DNA of 64,000 bases from Bryum argenteum (GCA_037043015.1 CM073329.1:13718648-13782647), one strand, 5' to 3'; shown: positions 1-13,279, counted from the first letter of the stretch. Notes: a model not told the origin generated them from the sequence alone. Numbers and translations: made by a program.

Positions 1-318
1 ACTCTTTAAGATATGCGCACTTGATAGAGCTTTAAATCTTGAAAAGAGGCCCCAATTGGGCCAAAATTTATGAAACTCCCTTATTTAATTTATTTCTTTT
101 AGTAGTACGGAGTATTGTTTGAAGCTTAATCCATTGTTTTGAACATTTTTTATGTTGATATTTTGATATTACTTTGAGTTTCTTGGATGTTGAGAAAACA
201 CATGTGAGTTGCATAGGATGTTCAATGTTTCATAGAAGGTGTGTACACTAAACATGTAGATTGGTGTTAAATACAATACTTTAGATTAGCATATTTTGTG
301 AATTTATTGATGACGAGT
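1..318. repeat. Dispersed repeat, copy A (cut by window edge)
   Basis: The first ~318 bases recur almost unchanged at 37,158-37,477; the first ten bases, actctttaag, match exactly. The match continues up to the window edge, so the repeat probably extends outside. Its downstream part (about 240-460) also resembles 59,875-60,095, for example the phrase cactatattgg followed by a G-rich stretch. The family is not identified; no coding capacity or termini are visible. Confidence 0.85.
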
Positions 319-3300
319 GTCGTCACCCACTATATTGGTCAAAATGGGGATCTCTTGATAGTATTGGAATTGATGCTTTAGGTAAGTAGATTTTGATCAA
401 GATTAAGAAGTTATAGCATTTTCATATTTTATGGTGGTTGAACACTAATGTACCTATTTGGTGTAGTGTATATCGATGGCAAGGTATTATTTAAGTGAAA
501 AACTTAGAAATTTGGATGAAGAAATGGAATGAAGGGGTGTTTTCAATTGGAATCCAAGGCCCATTAATTTCATATATCAGACATCAGTCTACATGATATT
601 GCATGGACCTTTGACTACGAGGCACTAAGCAGTAAAAAAGGTACTCAATACTTCCTCATGAAGAGTGGTTGTAGTGAATGTCAGGAGGTACAACCGTTTT
701 CCACTAACATCATTCAATATAGCCGTCAACAACGCTTGACTCCCTTTGCTGGGTGATGACAGAGCGTTTACAACTTCAATAGCGCTTGGGCGTCTTGCTA
801 TGTTGTGAGGAGTTGTGGTGCTAAGTTGCTAACTACGGGGGAGGAATGCATGTTTTGATTAGTTGTGTGATGGCTGTTATTTGGTTGATTTTGCGCAGTA
901 AGTGCAACCTTCTTTTCTTGTCGCTGAGAGAAGAGCTTTGGTGTAACGTAGTGAGCTTCAGCTTGATTTGACATAGCATTGGAGGCTTACAATGAGACCC
1001 ATTTGCTTTGGCAGGGGGATTGTTACTGATCTTAGAAGCTTGACTAACATTGTACTTGTGTTTGAATGATTGTAGCTTCGCACAGAGGAATGAATGGTTT
1101 TTCCTTTCGATCAATGTTTGATGTTTAGTGAAACAGATATTAAGCTTGGTGACATCGAAACAAGAGTTTGTATGGCAGGCCTTGATGTTGTCAATTGGTA
1201 TTCGTATGTTTGTAAATACCTGTATCATATGTGCAGTGGTGGTCACATGTAATCTTCTACTGAAACTATTTTAGATTTTTGAGTGGACAGTGTCTTGCTA
1301 AAAACAAGGCATGCTTAAAATGCCACCTTGTGATTACCACCTAGTGGTGTGCAGGACGCTGGCCATCATTTTTCTTTGTTCTTGCGAACAAGGTGTTTGA
1401 GCTCCGTTGTCATGTTGGTATGCTCATTCAACATTACATGTGTGTTGGGCGTGGACTAGCTACATATCATCTTAATAAGGAAGGTAGTAACTATGTTGGA
1501 AGAGCGAAGTCTGCAGCCACCGATTTATTGGCAGCCGGGTGTTTTTTTTTTCTTGAGGTAGTTGCAGTAACATTGCAGCTAACCTTGCAGTAGAGAACAA
1601 GCTTGATAGTTACCGTAATGGAGCTTTGGGTGAAGGTGACACGAAATTTGCTATCCAAGAGAGCTTTTGAACCTTAAGACTAGTTGTTGTCATCTGCGCT
1701 CAAACACAATGACATTGCAACTCAATGGCAAACTATTGTTGATCGAATGCATCTCTGTTTTGCTTCTGAACAGGAATAAATACTTTGTCAAATATATTTT
1801 GCTTTTGTCGACTCCCTTCTTTGATCCAAATTAAGCTTAAAATGCAATGTCGTTATACTACGCATAATTGTACAGAAGGTGTGACCAAGTAGAGATGAGA
1901 ATCACGGGTTGCATTGATATTACATTCGGAATGTGGACCTTAGAGATCTTGGGCATTCTTCTGCTTTGGATGAATGTGCTCCTAGCTAGTTGGACAGGTG
2001 AGTAATCTTTCACTCAAATTACACAAACCTGAAGAGCTTGCAGGTCAGGAGGCTATCATGAATGACGAGTGTGGACCAGAAGGGCGTGACAAAGGTCTGT
2101 TGATTCTCGTTTCTGGTTTTTTATTTTGCATACTCATGTAGGTAACTATTCGCCCAGTCAGTCTTGTCCTTATTTGAACGACCCTTAGTTACCCTTAGTT
2201 ACCTTCAACAATTTATGTTCTAAAGCAGTTCGTCTTGAATGGGTATTTTCTGAGATTGAAGTGAACCCTGAGCTTTGAGACTTTAGTGAGATTTTTTATG
2301 GCTTGGTTGAGTGCAAGTTCTCAAGGTTAAGGTTGATTTTGTCAATTAGCCCACAAGAGGATGTGTGTCCGTAAAATTAAAGGCTCGAGTTGCGTAGCTC
2401 GGTACTCCAGGGAATGATTCCCTGACTCCTGCATTGCTCTTACTAGCTGTGGAGTCATCTCAATTAGTTTTGACACGAGAACTCAAGTAGGTGTTTGTCA
2501 ACGTTACCACCGACTCTTGTTTCATAGAATGTGAACAAGAATTGCAGTAGACCGTGGCCAGGTTTCAAACATATTGGACCTCATGTATGTATGTAGCCTA
2601 GTGGCGCGTCATGAATATTCAACAGCTAGAGAATGGGGACTAGAGAGGATGATTTCAGTGACACTACTTATTATAAGGATTGTTTGTAAAGGCTATTGTG
2701 TGGATTATTGGGTTGCAACGCTTGAATTAATGTGGCCGAGTTTGATGGAGGTAGCTACTCCCCTTCGTCTACGTAACAGTCCTCGATTGTAGTTCAAGTT
2801 GTGAGAGGAGGGTTTAGAGTCAATGAGCATATCAAAATACGTTGATCACAATCAATGGAGCTTATTCATGCAGAGTCTCTAAAAAAGAAGGAGAACATGG
2901 TTTCAAAGTTAAGATTGTATTATTACATTCACTATAGATGCACTCTTTGATTGACAGAAGCAGGAATCGGCAAGGATGACATACGACATTTTTGAAAAAC
3001 TGTGTTTGGTGCAAATTTATCCTTAGATTTTTTTTTATATCAGACTATGAGGTTCGAACCTTAATTTCTGCTACTTTTTGAGTAGGTGGATCTCGAGAAG
3101 TTTTGGTAGGGGAAGTAGCTTGACTTGGGCTTACCTGGCATGGGGTGTACTTAAATGTCACGAAGTGAGCGATATTATAACAAACTGATAAACATTCAAT
3201 ATGGCAGCACGGACAGCTTCCTTGATTAAGTTGAGGTCAGCTTTTTTCAGAAAGATCTATTAAGCTTCCGTCGTTGATTTGTTGTGCACATGAGTAGGTG

Positions 3301-4805
3301 AATTATACAAATTATGCAATAGTGACCTTGGTTGACCCTTGCAGATCCTTGAATGACTGTTAGTTTTAACTAAGGGTAAACTTGTTATCATTTGAGTTTA
3401 GCAGAGCTCTAAAACTAAAATCGCAGAGCACTAATACATGTGAAGTTTAAAATATGATTTATGATGATTGCACTTCTTGAGGGCAACATCTGTAACTATC
3501 CTTTGTTGGCACTGAGTTTGATTTTTAAAACCTTAGTTTTGTGTTAATATATGTTTTTATGTGTCTGACTTGATTTGTGTTATGTACGAGATTTGTTGTT
3601 CGCAGGCAAGCAGGTTGTGTTTACAGAAAGTAGCTGGTAACCCTGGTTTCAATCAATTCGAATTGGGATTGTTTATCATTGTTTGGTATTGTTCCGCTTA
3701 TCGTGTCAATATTAGTGGAACCTCGCATTCCATTCCCTTAATATCGGATACATTCGGTCGATGTATGTTTTTGTAAGCAGGTAGTTAGAGGGGACAAAGC
3801 CACTTTAGAAGCATGAGATGAGTTCTAGAGCCTGACTGGAGAAAGGTGAGGTTTAATTGAGATCATGGAATGCAATAAGCATACTTGAGATATTCGATGG
3901 TGATGGGAAATAGTCTTGTTTGTAATGTAGTATGATCTCAATGTCATGTTTGTAAGGTGAATGGACCCTACACACAGGCTCAAATCCTGTGGTTGTCACT
4001 GGAATGAAGTATGCTTGATGCCTCTAAAAGCATTCACCAAGGTTTCACAAGTGCTTGCCTCGTAGAAAATGTGAAACTAGAGTCACATATAACAAATATA
4101 GGCCTCAAATCCTGAGAAGAACATGCCGGGTTGTTTCCAAATCTACAAGAAAGTAAGACCACTACGAACATGGTTCATCAATGTACCACGTTACAAAGAT
4201 CACCAAAGTCCGCCCATCATTGATACAAGGATGAACATTTGATGTGCATAATCAACCACACAACAAACATGCGGTAGGTAAACTACTTTTAGGGACAGAA
4301 AATATATCCTTTACACCTTTTTTGTACATTCCAATCCGTCCTCCTCTACTACCCACCAACATATCACTCCCCCAAATCTCCACCCCTCCTACATATTCCC
4401 TCCCCCAACCCACGCACCTCCAACCTCAACTCAATCTTAAACAGGTCCTAATGGCCTAGACTTCATTTCAATTGTACTGACATGAATTGGGTCCCCATGT
4501 ATGCTTGATCTGGTTCTGATGTACTCCCTCCATTGAATGGACGAGGACTGCTGTGAAAATGCTTCTGAAGCTTTTCCATCAGATTCAATGACCTCACATG
4601 CAACATCTCTGTAGTTTCTCCAATGAAGTCAATTCAAACAGTTTAAGGGTATGGCTTATGGTAATGGTAAAATTGGCTCATTAGATCGAATTGGGTGACC
4701 AAGACATACGCTGACATTAATTTGCTGCTTCACCCAACAGATTTGATCACTAGCTCTTTATTCGTCCTCAATTATTGAGGTCGATTCTAAGTGTTAACGG
4801 CTATC
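319..4805. other. No recognisable gene
   Basis: No open reading frame here resembles a known protein, and the longest frames are under 140 codons with unstructured composition. The plus strand is rich in T and G. A single Stowaway-like terminus (tactccctcc, near 4525) has no partner end nearby. I see no tRNA, rRNA or paired terminal repeats. Confidence 0.5.
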
Positions 4806-5449
4806 ATGGTGGAAATTGATTTCGTTCACTTTTGGCTGAATGATGTCCAGATTGATTTCGTGTCAGGATCGTGGCTAAACTGCGCGCTCCATTCGGAGCA
4901 CTCAACATTGCAACACTGATAGCAATGCTCGGACCAGAAGCAAACTCACCCCATCTGCGCTTCGAGTTCATCCAAGGCTGCCCCGACTCACTAGTACCCA
5001 TCCTCGACCTGCTACCACGACAGGACCTTGTGATGAATCCCAAGTATCTGGCACGCTTCTACGAGAATTCGAATTCACCCTTGGAGAGCATTTGCCAGAA
5101 GTTTGAAAAGCACGCCAACACACAACCGTATCTGACCTCCTTGCTCTACGTTCGAAGTGTGGTATCCCCGACAGCCCTTTTGTACAAAGTGAGTAGAGGA
5201 GACAAAGGTTTGGATGCTGTCATCATTGAGCTTGTGCACCCTGCTGCCATCGAGGTATTTTAGACGTGGCTGGAGGGCTACAAGAACACTGCCCATGCGC
5301 TGGATAGTGAATCCCAGACGTACATGAAGAGGCGAGATGATCTCATCAAGAGCCAAGGAGTGGAAGTGGATCTCAATTGCAACATGCCCAAATTGTTTGG
5401 CCAGGAGATCGCCCACAAGGTTGTGGCTGCGTTCAGGAAGGGCGTTTGA
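4806..5449 (+). pseudogene. Red chlorophyll catabolite reductase (RCCR/ACD2) pseudogene, 3' part
   Basis: RCCR reduces red chlorophyll catabolite to a primary fluorescent catabolite in plastids during chlorophyll breakdown. The translation from about 4871 shows family hallmarks in order: PFGALNIATLIAMLG, FEFIQGCPDSLVPILDLLPR, DLVMNPKYLARFYE, SLYVRSVVSPTAL, and the C-terminal VEVDLNCNMPKLFGQEIAHK, ending at TGA 5447-5449. Two lesions are visible. An in-frame TAG at 5261-5263 interrupts HPAAIEVF and TWLEG, and upstream the matching phrase IDFVSGSWLNCAL lies in another frame from PFGALNI, which implies a 1-nt indel near 4885-4895. Only about 215 C-terminal residues are recognisable; the family is about 320 with its transit peptide, so the N-terminus is missing. 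No intron is seen in this part. It is likely a dead fragment; a nonfunctional allele or indel errors could also explain the breaks. Confidence 0.85.
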
Positions 5450-5950
5450 TGCATGATTGTCCACACTCTTCCAGACTACTACTGTTTTGATTTACGTACA
5501 GTGCATGTGTAAATGTTTGTAAAGCTTGCTTGTTCATTTTCAGACAGATTCTCCGAGTGAAGGAACAGCTTGCCATAATTCCTTTCACCTCCTTCCATTC
5601 CTTTCCTTTGTTGTCCTGATTTGATTTTGCATGTGGACCTCATATTTTGATGCTTCAATGTATTTTTTCTCAACATGGGCCTTGTGCTTGGTGATTAGAT
5701 CTTTTCTAGTATGAAGGTTACCTTCAAAAACTAACATGGGCATGGGACAGAGGAAGTTGTTAAATGTAGCACTTGAGACTTAAACTCTCTATCGAATACA
5801 GAGTACATGTCATATGAAACAATTCAAATTCCTCCGGTAGAATTAGTAGTTTTGTTTTTTTAGCAAAGTCTCTATTGAAACTCCGGACTTTGGAAACATG
5901 TTTTTTTCTTCAAACAAAAATCCGGGAAGCAAATTAAGTTTGGCCTCAAG
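5450..5950. other. Gap between RCCR pseudogene and solo LTR
   Basis: AT-rich sequence without a supported gene. Nothing recognisable was seen. Confidence 0.5.
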
Positions 5951-7314
5951 CATGTTGTCACATCCCTTCCCAAAGGATTTCCAAACATCGTGGTGAGCCA
6001 AGAGGACCTCGGAGATGACGTCCGGGGCTTGGCAAGAGACAAGGTAAGGTGACGAAGGGGAGTCCCAAGCAAACAATTGGCAATGGCGTCGTGTTTGGGA
6101 CAAACTTGTGGTGTGCCTTACATGGTTGATAACCTTGTTTGAGCACGCACCTAAGGGTCCAAAGAATGCGCAATTTGGAGCTCTGACTCCTCTGAGTCAT
6201 GAGATATGGCTCCCCAAACTTGGAGCGCGTTCTCGGGACACTTCGGGACTCGGGATTGTTACATTCCGGAACTCGAAATGTCTTTCTTCTTGGAAGGTAG
6301 CATCTTGCATATTGTTGGAAAGCTACAGACTAGAGATTTCCAGGATGCTAAGGTTTGTTGTGAGCAAAGCAATATTTTAGGAGATGATGGCTCCTCCAAG
6401 TGGTCAAGACTTCGAGACCCGGGAATGTTGCCTACCGAGACACCATTGTTCAGAAGAGCATATCTCCATTAGAAATGCTTTGATTGTGAGCAAGTAAGTA
6501 GTCTTTTGATATCTACTCAAAGAGTAGATGTGAAAAATGGGCTCGCACATCCCATTTAGATGCTTGAGTTAGGAGATAGCCCTAGGAGAAGTTACGGACT
6601 TACGACTAGACACAGAAGGCAGAAAGGGGTGGTTTTCTAAAAGAAAGTGTCTCACGGAAGGTCCTCTTACAAGAAGGGGGAACCTACCAAAGACCAAAGT
6701 GGGTACTATGAGTCTATGAGGAGGGGGTGGTTTCCTTCCTCACTTCCACATGGTGTCAAGGAGAGTTGGGGTGGCTGTAAGGTGTGAGGCTTGGAGTGGG
6801 GTCTCACTTGTGCACCTTCAGCTTTATGGGATGCTTGTGTGCATTCCCAAACATTGGGTTGTAGTCTTGTAGAAGTGTTTTGCTTCAAACTGGTCCTTAT
6901 GAAAAGTAGTGCTGGTTTTTGGTAGTGTCCCAAACAGAGTGAGAGACAAGACTAAAAGGGGACTAGTGGGGAGTTGGACAACATGCAAGGGCGGTTGACT
7001 CCGGGGGTGAGTAGTGCCACCCTTGGAAGCTCGGACATTAGTGGAAGGTCGCCCCCTGCCACCAAATGGCACGCCCATGTGTCTTGTGGAAATTCCGGAT
7101 TACGAGTTTTGCTTAATGAGTTGGGAAAGTCAATGTAGGTCGGACACCTTGACTAGAATGAACATTAACTTTGCGTGTTCGTGACATGTGCAATTGTGCA
7201 TTGTTAGCTAAGTTGTGGTCGGTTGCTACCAACAAAGTAAGTCTTGATTCTGCAACCATGTAAGGCTCACTTAGAGAAAAAATAGTGGAAAGTAATTAGG
7301 GCCGCGACACATGT
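5951..7314. mobile_element. Solo LTR (Ty3/gypsy-like) with target-site duplication
   Basis: The LTR spans 5956-7309. It begins TGTCACATCCC, a common start of plant gypsy LTRs, and ends GGCCGCGACA, so it has TGTC...GACA termini. It is flanked by a perfect 5-bp duplication, CATGT, at 5951-5955 and 7310-7314. The 1354-bp length and absence of any gag-pol sequence or second LTR nearby indicate recombination between the two LTRs of a former element. Short ORFs inside are chance frames. The gypsy assignment rests only on the terminal sequence and length. Confidence 0.78.
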
Positions 7315-8299
7315 GTTCCCAAACAATATGCATGAAGAAGAATTATACCACGATATGTCACTTCAGCAATCATACACTTCATTTCGGTACAAATTTTAAA
7401 TAAAATTGCTGAAGAACAGTAGCGAGTGAACTAAGAATGCAGATGACAACTACTACAACATACGTCTTCGAAACGAAAACCTTGAAATATTTGGTTGTTA
7501 GCACGAAGATGGATGTTCCATAAACCCTACTGCTTGCAATTCTCCCACCTTCTTGCAGTTCAGGGATCAGAGGCATGCACAGATTTCCTTCAATAAATCA
7601 GCCATCACCCTCTCAAGCGGGTAAGGCCAACCAACAACATTCTTTTTTGTCGAAAAAAACATGCATAGATGTCAATTGACAAAAGGAACGCTGATATATA
7701 TTAACTACTCCGAAATACCAGAATAGGGATTGCCACTGTCTTCTCTGCATGAATTCAATTGGAGGATGCAAGTTGCCTATTACATTCCTCCCAACCTTTT
7801 TGGCGATATGTCGAGGTTTTCCATACGCTCATTTGTCACATCAGTGGTCTTCCTCCTCTGAAGTGCCTTCTTTGCCGACAAACAGGCCCTTCCATTCAAT
7901 AACGCTGCCACCATAGCTAACTTTTTGTAATTGCGGCCCGCATGTCCTAAGTATTCGCGCCTCAGCTGAACAGAATAATGGACACGCTAAAATTCAAATT
8001 GCCATATTGACTACAACGTAAAGTAACGTTGTCGTGATGATATCAGCTACATGTTGTAAAAAACTAAATATAAGTTAATGACCTTATAGTTTTCCATGTA
8101 CTTGGTGCGTGGTAAATATATGGGTGTATTATTAAATTAAAAATGTGTTTTGTGGTGAGAACCACAATATAGGCTTGAGGAATTGGATAATAAATTCTTC
8201 GTACAAGCCTATATCTTGGAGATACTGCATCTTGTCACAGTCAGAGGGTAGGGGCGCCGGTTGCTGGCGTTATTTCTTGCCGTTTAGTCTCGCCAGCAA
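7315..8299. other. No recognisable gene
   Basis: AT-rich sequence with only short unstructured frames. Nothing recognisable was seen. Confidence 0.5.
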
Positions 8300-8362
8300 A
8301 GCCAAGTCACGAGCTGGTTAAGTCGCTCAACGGGTCCAGCGGGGTTCGAACCCGGACCGACA
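8300..8362 (+). repeat. tRNA-like remnant, possible SINE head
   Basis: A B-box-like motif, GGTTCGAACCC, lies at 8343-8353. An A-box-like stretch, gagctggttaag, sits about 33 bases upstream at 8310, the spacing expected of a tRNA promoter. No cloverleaf with a paired acceptor stem could be drawn, so a functional tRNA is unlikely. A tRNA-derived SINE remnant or chance similarity is possible. Confidence 0.35.
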
Positions 8363-10079
8363 GAACGCAGCATCGACTTTCAAGCCAACCAACCAAGTCC
8401 ACAACTTGGCGACTGTATATCGAGCAGCGGCAGATTTATTCAACCATCGGGAGAACTACAAGCCTAAGAACGTGGTGGAGTGAGATAATCCTAGTGGGAA
8501 CTCATTTAATTAAGTTATGATTGAAGTTGATGTTGAATTTCTTATATAATATTAATAGTTAGAATAAGTCGGCGGAAATCCAACCATTTGGTTGATACCG
8601 GATAGATAGAATAGAATTATTTGTATTTCATTAGTTAAGGGGATAAAGAGTAATAAAAAGCAGCATGGAGGTGACCATCCATGCCCAATGGCATGAGAGA
8701 TGCCACATGGGCATGGTATGGGCCTTGGTGGCCCCCCTTTCTCTCTCTCTCTCCTTCCCCCTTGGGAGCTGCTGGCTTTGGGAGGGTATTGTGTTTTGAG
8801 TTTTGGGATAGAGTTTTATAGTTTTGAAAGTGTTGTAGAGTGTTAAGTGAGCTTTCTGAAATGGTATCAAGTGAGTTTATACGTTTTGTGAGGGAGGAGC
8901 AACACTCTTTTTAGTACAAAGAGGTCTGCTGCCTTGTGATTTGTGAACCGTGACTTTGAGGAGTCACTATGTTCTGTAAAAAGCGTTTCTAAGTATGAAA
9001 ATTTGAATGTTTGTGTATCTTGAGTTCTTCTTTGTAAAAAGCTATTGAGTGTTCAATTTGGACTTAGTATGAAGCCGTGGTGTTTATTTGAAGAAGAGAC
9101 GGGATCTTACTCTCTTGACATAGAGGCGGTACTAACAAGCGTATTTTAAACTGACCCTTTAGTTTTTGTGTGTATCTTTTGATGTTGAGGTTTTTATGAG
9201 TTTGTCACATATCAATTTAGCTTTTTATGGAGCTATCACTCATCAAATTTGGAGCTCTTGAGAGTTGTTGACACTCTTTTTAGTGAAGAGAGGTTTGCTG
9301 CCTTCAAATTTCAAAGGCCTAACTTCTACTGACGATAGCGTTTTGTGTATTATTTTCTAATATTTGTACTTTGACATGATTATAGAGTGTTGTATTAGCT
9401 TTCCAATGACATATCACTTGTAAGATTCTAATACCGTATGAAACGGTGATGTTTGATCAAAGTAGGCAGTTTATAACCATTAACTTATGTTATAATTAAC
9501 AAAAGATCTACTAAGTGTGTGCTTGATAGAAGGGTATCTAGAGAGAGGGTATCATAGAGGTCAGGGTATTGAAGGGTTATAGGTAATTAAACTTAATTAC
9601 CTTAATCATGTTTATTAACACTAATTATAATTAATTAACATTAACTCTGTTTTATTAATCTAATCACGGTTAGAGACTAATCAAGGTTAGAAGTTTTTAA
9701 TTTTATCCTATTTAGTCAACTAATCTCTTGTCTAATCATTTATGATTAATTAAGCTAGTCTAATCTCAATTAAGGTTTACTTAGTACATTACTACTAATC
9801 TTTTAACATATCCTTAATATTGTTTTGTGTTATTTACAATGACTTTATTACATAGTTTGATAATTTCTCCTACTTCTCCTACTTCTCATTTGACATAGGT
9901 GCAGCCAGAAACTCGGAGTTTTCTTAGGGCTATTTTTCTCTACCCGACAAAGTTTTAGGTTTATGTCATTTTACGTGAGTTGAGGCAAGATCTGCAGTAC
10001 CCAGACGATGCAATGGCATTTTATTCTTCATTTCTCCATCACTTTGAATGTCGAGTAACTCATCTTCACTTGCAAATTG
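8363..10079. other. LTR-like untranslated remnants, no gene
   Basis: Two diverged copies of one phrase (cactctttttagt...gctgcctt) occur near 8900-8945 and 9262-9305, each near a phrase about gagctttc followed by a gtat-rich stretch. Similar wording appears near 27,745, in another LTR-like region, so this may be an old LTR. No termini or coding sequence were found. Positions 9480-9850 are rich in TTAATTA. Confidence 0.3.
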
Positions 10080-10384
10080 CTAAAAGTCCTCTAGATCATC
10101 TAATAAGGTTGTCCGTATTTCATCTTGATTGGGGTAATTTTCATCTGCAATCAGATCGTTAGGTACATCGTTGCTGTCGTCAGCATCTTCGTTGATGCCC
10201 ACTCTTTCGCCGGCATCATCGTTAGCCTTGACAGACAACAACTCTGATAGAATTGTATTCGGAGCAACCAATCCCGAACCTCCTTCGCCAGGGACCTCTG
10301 TTGGTTTACTGCCCTTAATAGGTAAAGTGTATAGAGTTTCGACTCGCGATGCAGCAGCCTCTGTGTCTCGTCTTTTTTATACAA
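10080..10384 (-). other. Acidic ORFs downstream of tnp2 remnant
   Basis: Overlapping minus-strand frames downstream of the transposase remnant encode a short acidic stretch (ADENYPNQDEIRTTLLDDLE). It could be the transposase tail or a chance frame; no family is recognised. Confidence 0.25.
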
Positions 10385-10479
10385 CCGAATTTGCCCGAGG
10401 TTTTACCTTAATCCTTCAACGCCCAGCCCCTCTAAAAATACACCTAAAAGCAAGCCCGAGGGGCATGCTTGGGCGTTTA

Positions 10480-11930
10480 AGGGTTAATAGCTAACTTCCA
10501 GCGTTGGTTCATAGAATCATCCACGTAAAGCAGTTGACTGACGTCCTTAGGAGAAATGAACGGATCGTCTTTGGCCCCTAATGCCTTGAAAAATTTCCCT
10601 GCCTTAATGCGATTAAAACCACATTCATCTTCTGATACACTTGCATTTGAGCCATGACACCCAATCACATAATTCCAAAATTGACACCTGAACAACACCA
10701 TTTCGAAGCTATCAAAATTCAACCTAACAATGTTGTCTATGTAGCTATAAAACTATGTTTTGTCTCCTTCTATGTCGTATACAATTGAAATTCCACTGTC
10801 AAATGTAATTTTTTTGGGAATCCCTTGCCATAATGCGATAGCGACTTTTACAGGCCCAACACATACGGTAGAAATGGCCATTGTCTCTTAGCCCAAGAAT
10901 AATATCTAAAACCCTTTGGGACACTGCCTTCTTTTTAGATATGTCCTCCCGAACCGTAGCCTGGACCCAATCCTTGAATGAAGGTTTTTTTATCAAGTAT
11001 GGACATTCTAAGTCAGATCTCTTTTTCCAAGATTCTATACATGGAGCATTAAGTAACAAAAACCTATGGGCTTGTTCCGTAAAAATGGAATCCAAAGGTT
11101 TAGGAGATGATAACCTTGGTAATACAATCCCTTTTGATCGTGCATCCTCTGTTTGTTTTTATAGTCGTGTTGCAAATCTATCCACCCTTTGAGTATATTC
11201 ATTGACAGAAAACATTGATTTTGCACATATGTATCCTTCGGCGATGGAACCTTCTCGTCGAGCTTGTTGTCTCACATAGTCTTTTAATACTTTGAGGTAC
11301 CGCTCAATGTAATACATTCATCTTATAGAAACTGGACTTGCAAGTTCTACTTCTTCTACTATATGCAAGATATTGTGGACTTGTATGTTGAAAATAGAAA
11401 TAGGTAAGTGTATTTTCATTTCACACAAAATCTCTGCAGCTTCCTTCTTCATCCTCGGACAATCAGATATCTTAATCTCTTTGAGCACACCCAATAGAAA
11501 AGGGCTGATAACCGGTATACAATACTTTGAATACCGGGCGTAAAAGTACCTCTTACGGCAATAGGTAGTAAATCATGAAGCAAATTATGGTAATCATGGT
11601 TTTTGAAACCTACTAGTGTACGATTGTTGAACTTGTGGCGGAAGCTTGATCCATAGCCAAAACGAGTATGGGTTGATTATATTATGTGAATTAAGTTATC
11701 GTACTCTTTGGTTTTCCAAATCCAATCTGCTGCTGTATATGTCCACCTTTGTAAGCCTTCATCATCCATTCTATCTTCAATTGGGGGAAATTGCTGTAAT
11801 ACATTGAATTGCTATAAAGATCTGCATAATGCAAGAAGAGTGGACTTTGTTCTCTTGCAATTTGAGAACGTTTTTAGTAATGAAGCCGGAACGTTCTTCT
11901 CCGTATGCATCACATCTAGCAAATAAAGAA
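10480..11930 (-). pseudogene. CACTA (En/Spm) tnp2 transposase, C-terminal part
   Basis: This is a degenerate copy of the C-terminal half of a plant CACTA transposase (Transposase_21 proteins with DUF4218 and DUF4216). Reading leftward on the minus strand: VGFKNHDYHNLLHDLLPIAV near 11,600; SPVSIR, a TGA, then MYYIERYLKVLKDYVR near 11,300; EGSIAEGYIC near 11,240; EQAHRFLLLNAPC near 11,060; SFKDWVQATV near 10,970; EMVLFRCQFWNYV near 10,700; and DDPFISPKDVSQLLYVDD near 10,560. These follow the usual order of the family. Several in-frame stops and frame changes break it. The sequence upstream (about 11,700-11,930) encodes WTYTAADWIWKTKEYD, which may belong to the same gene. The N-terminal part appears to lie beyond the copia insertion, at 18.9-19.3 kb. 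Confidence 0.75.
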
Positions 11931-12953
11931 CAAGCAGGTGCTGATAGATAAAAAAATACAATGAAATCAATTTTTAGTACAAGAGTTACGGTATCTCGCA
12001 TCACATTGTACTAAAGGAGATTGAATGAACTTGTCAAATTGTAGTTATTACGGGTACAACAGATAAATTTTGATTTCTATGAAAGGATTTAGTTAAATAG
12101 TCACTGTTAGCCTACAAAAAATATGAAAAAAAATGAAATTGTTAGAAGAAAAGAATGGAGTTAGAAGAATTTGTAAGTTCCACGTTTACTTGTCCACGTA
12201 TTATATGTCTACTGTACATGTACTTGTATGTCTCTTTAGAACCGAATCACAAAGAATTTCATCAACTTCATCAATTATTTGTAACTCAATCCAATTATAG
12301 AGACTACGAATGTGCAATCAATAACAACTTCCACCCAAATGATCTGAATCTAGTAAATTACTGTAAGTGACATAAAACAAGGATATTGAACATATTAATA
12401 ATTAATAAACACTCTATATGCAGAACATATCAAAAAATCGCAAGTATTTTAAAACACGTTCAAGTTGAACCAAAGTAAGTTAGGGTAACTGGTTGTCCCC
12501 AGCTTTTAATAACACACGTGTGTGCTTTTAATAACACACGTGTGTGCTTACAGTATCTCAGCTATCATTGACTGTGTTAACATTCTTTCTTTTTTTTTTA
12601 GTGATATCTTCTTGTTATGGGTAGTAATACATTTAAAAATAAATAAATTATATTTCAGATTATAAAGTTCATATCGTAATGACAATCTAATCGAAACTTC
12701 ATATTACATGCACTAAGCCAGTGACATAATTACAATGGTTGCATTGATACTGCAGACAATATATTGAAAAAATGATGAGCCTTTTTTTAGGTACTTCAAC
12801 GTTTAATACCGCTTCTGTGATCCATTTTCTAATGACATATGCACCTCAGAATTTAATATCCATGTTGCACTCATTATATGGATGAACTTTGTATTAGTCA
12901 TTTTAGCATTGCAATAAACACGGAAACAGAGGAAAAGGTTGCATAGCTTCCTT
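11931..12953. other. AT-rich spacer with a 22-bp duplication
   Basis: No gene is recognised. It may be intron or spacer of the split CACTA element. It holds two head-to-tail copies of a 22-bp unit (12,502-12,523 and 12,524-12,545) whose core, ACACACGTGTGT, is a perfect 12-base palindrome. Confidence 0.5.
12502..12545. repeat. 22-bp tandem duplication with palindromic core
   Basis: Two identical copies of gcttttaataacacacgtgt plus gt. Each contains the 12-base palindrome ACACACGTGTGT, which includes a CACGTG box. Confidence 0.8.
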
Positions 12954-12958
12954 ATACT

Positions 12959-13279
12959 TGAAGCAGATAGACATTCGAAAAGACTAAGAATAAAACAATG
13001 AAAATACAAATTCAAGTATGCTGCAAAATGTAAATGTATTTCGAAGTGAATGAGTCGATACAAGGGGTTACATCTTATCACCTTATATAGCAGGTGGTGG
13101 TAACAGAATGTAACAACCTCCTAGTAAGCATGCAATCACTTTCTTGGAGACGCTTGACAGCTAAGTAGCGTATTTCTTCATAGTCTTTCTCCTAAGCTTT
13201 TCTACAGCTTGCAGCATTTTTCTACAACTTAATAGTGCCTACCCCTTGCACAAATCTCATGGATTCATGTTTTGCAATA
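12959..13279 (-). repeat. Copia 3' LTR
   Basis: A 321-bp direct repeat of 17,845-18,165. On the element strand it runs from TATTGCAAAAC to TCTGCTTCA. The exact ends are set by the flanking ATACT duplication on the left and the polypurine tract on the right. Confidence 0.9.

Noticed and set aside
833-1246. 137-codon minus-strand ORF
   Set aside because: No motif or domain is recognised and the composition is that of T/G-rich DNA read backwards; no supporting splice or promoter signal.
4520-4545. Second Stowaway-like MITE (tactccctcc)
   Set aside because: Only one terminus is present; no inverted partner or TA duplication was found within several hundred bases.
8300-8362. Functional tRNA gene
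   Set aside because: A- and B-box-like motifs are present but no acceptor stem or full cloverleaf can be drawn.
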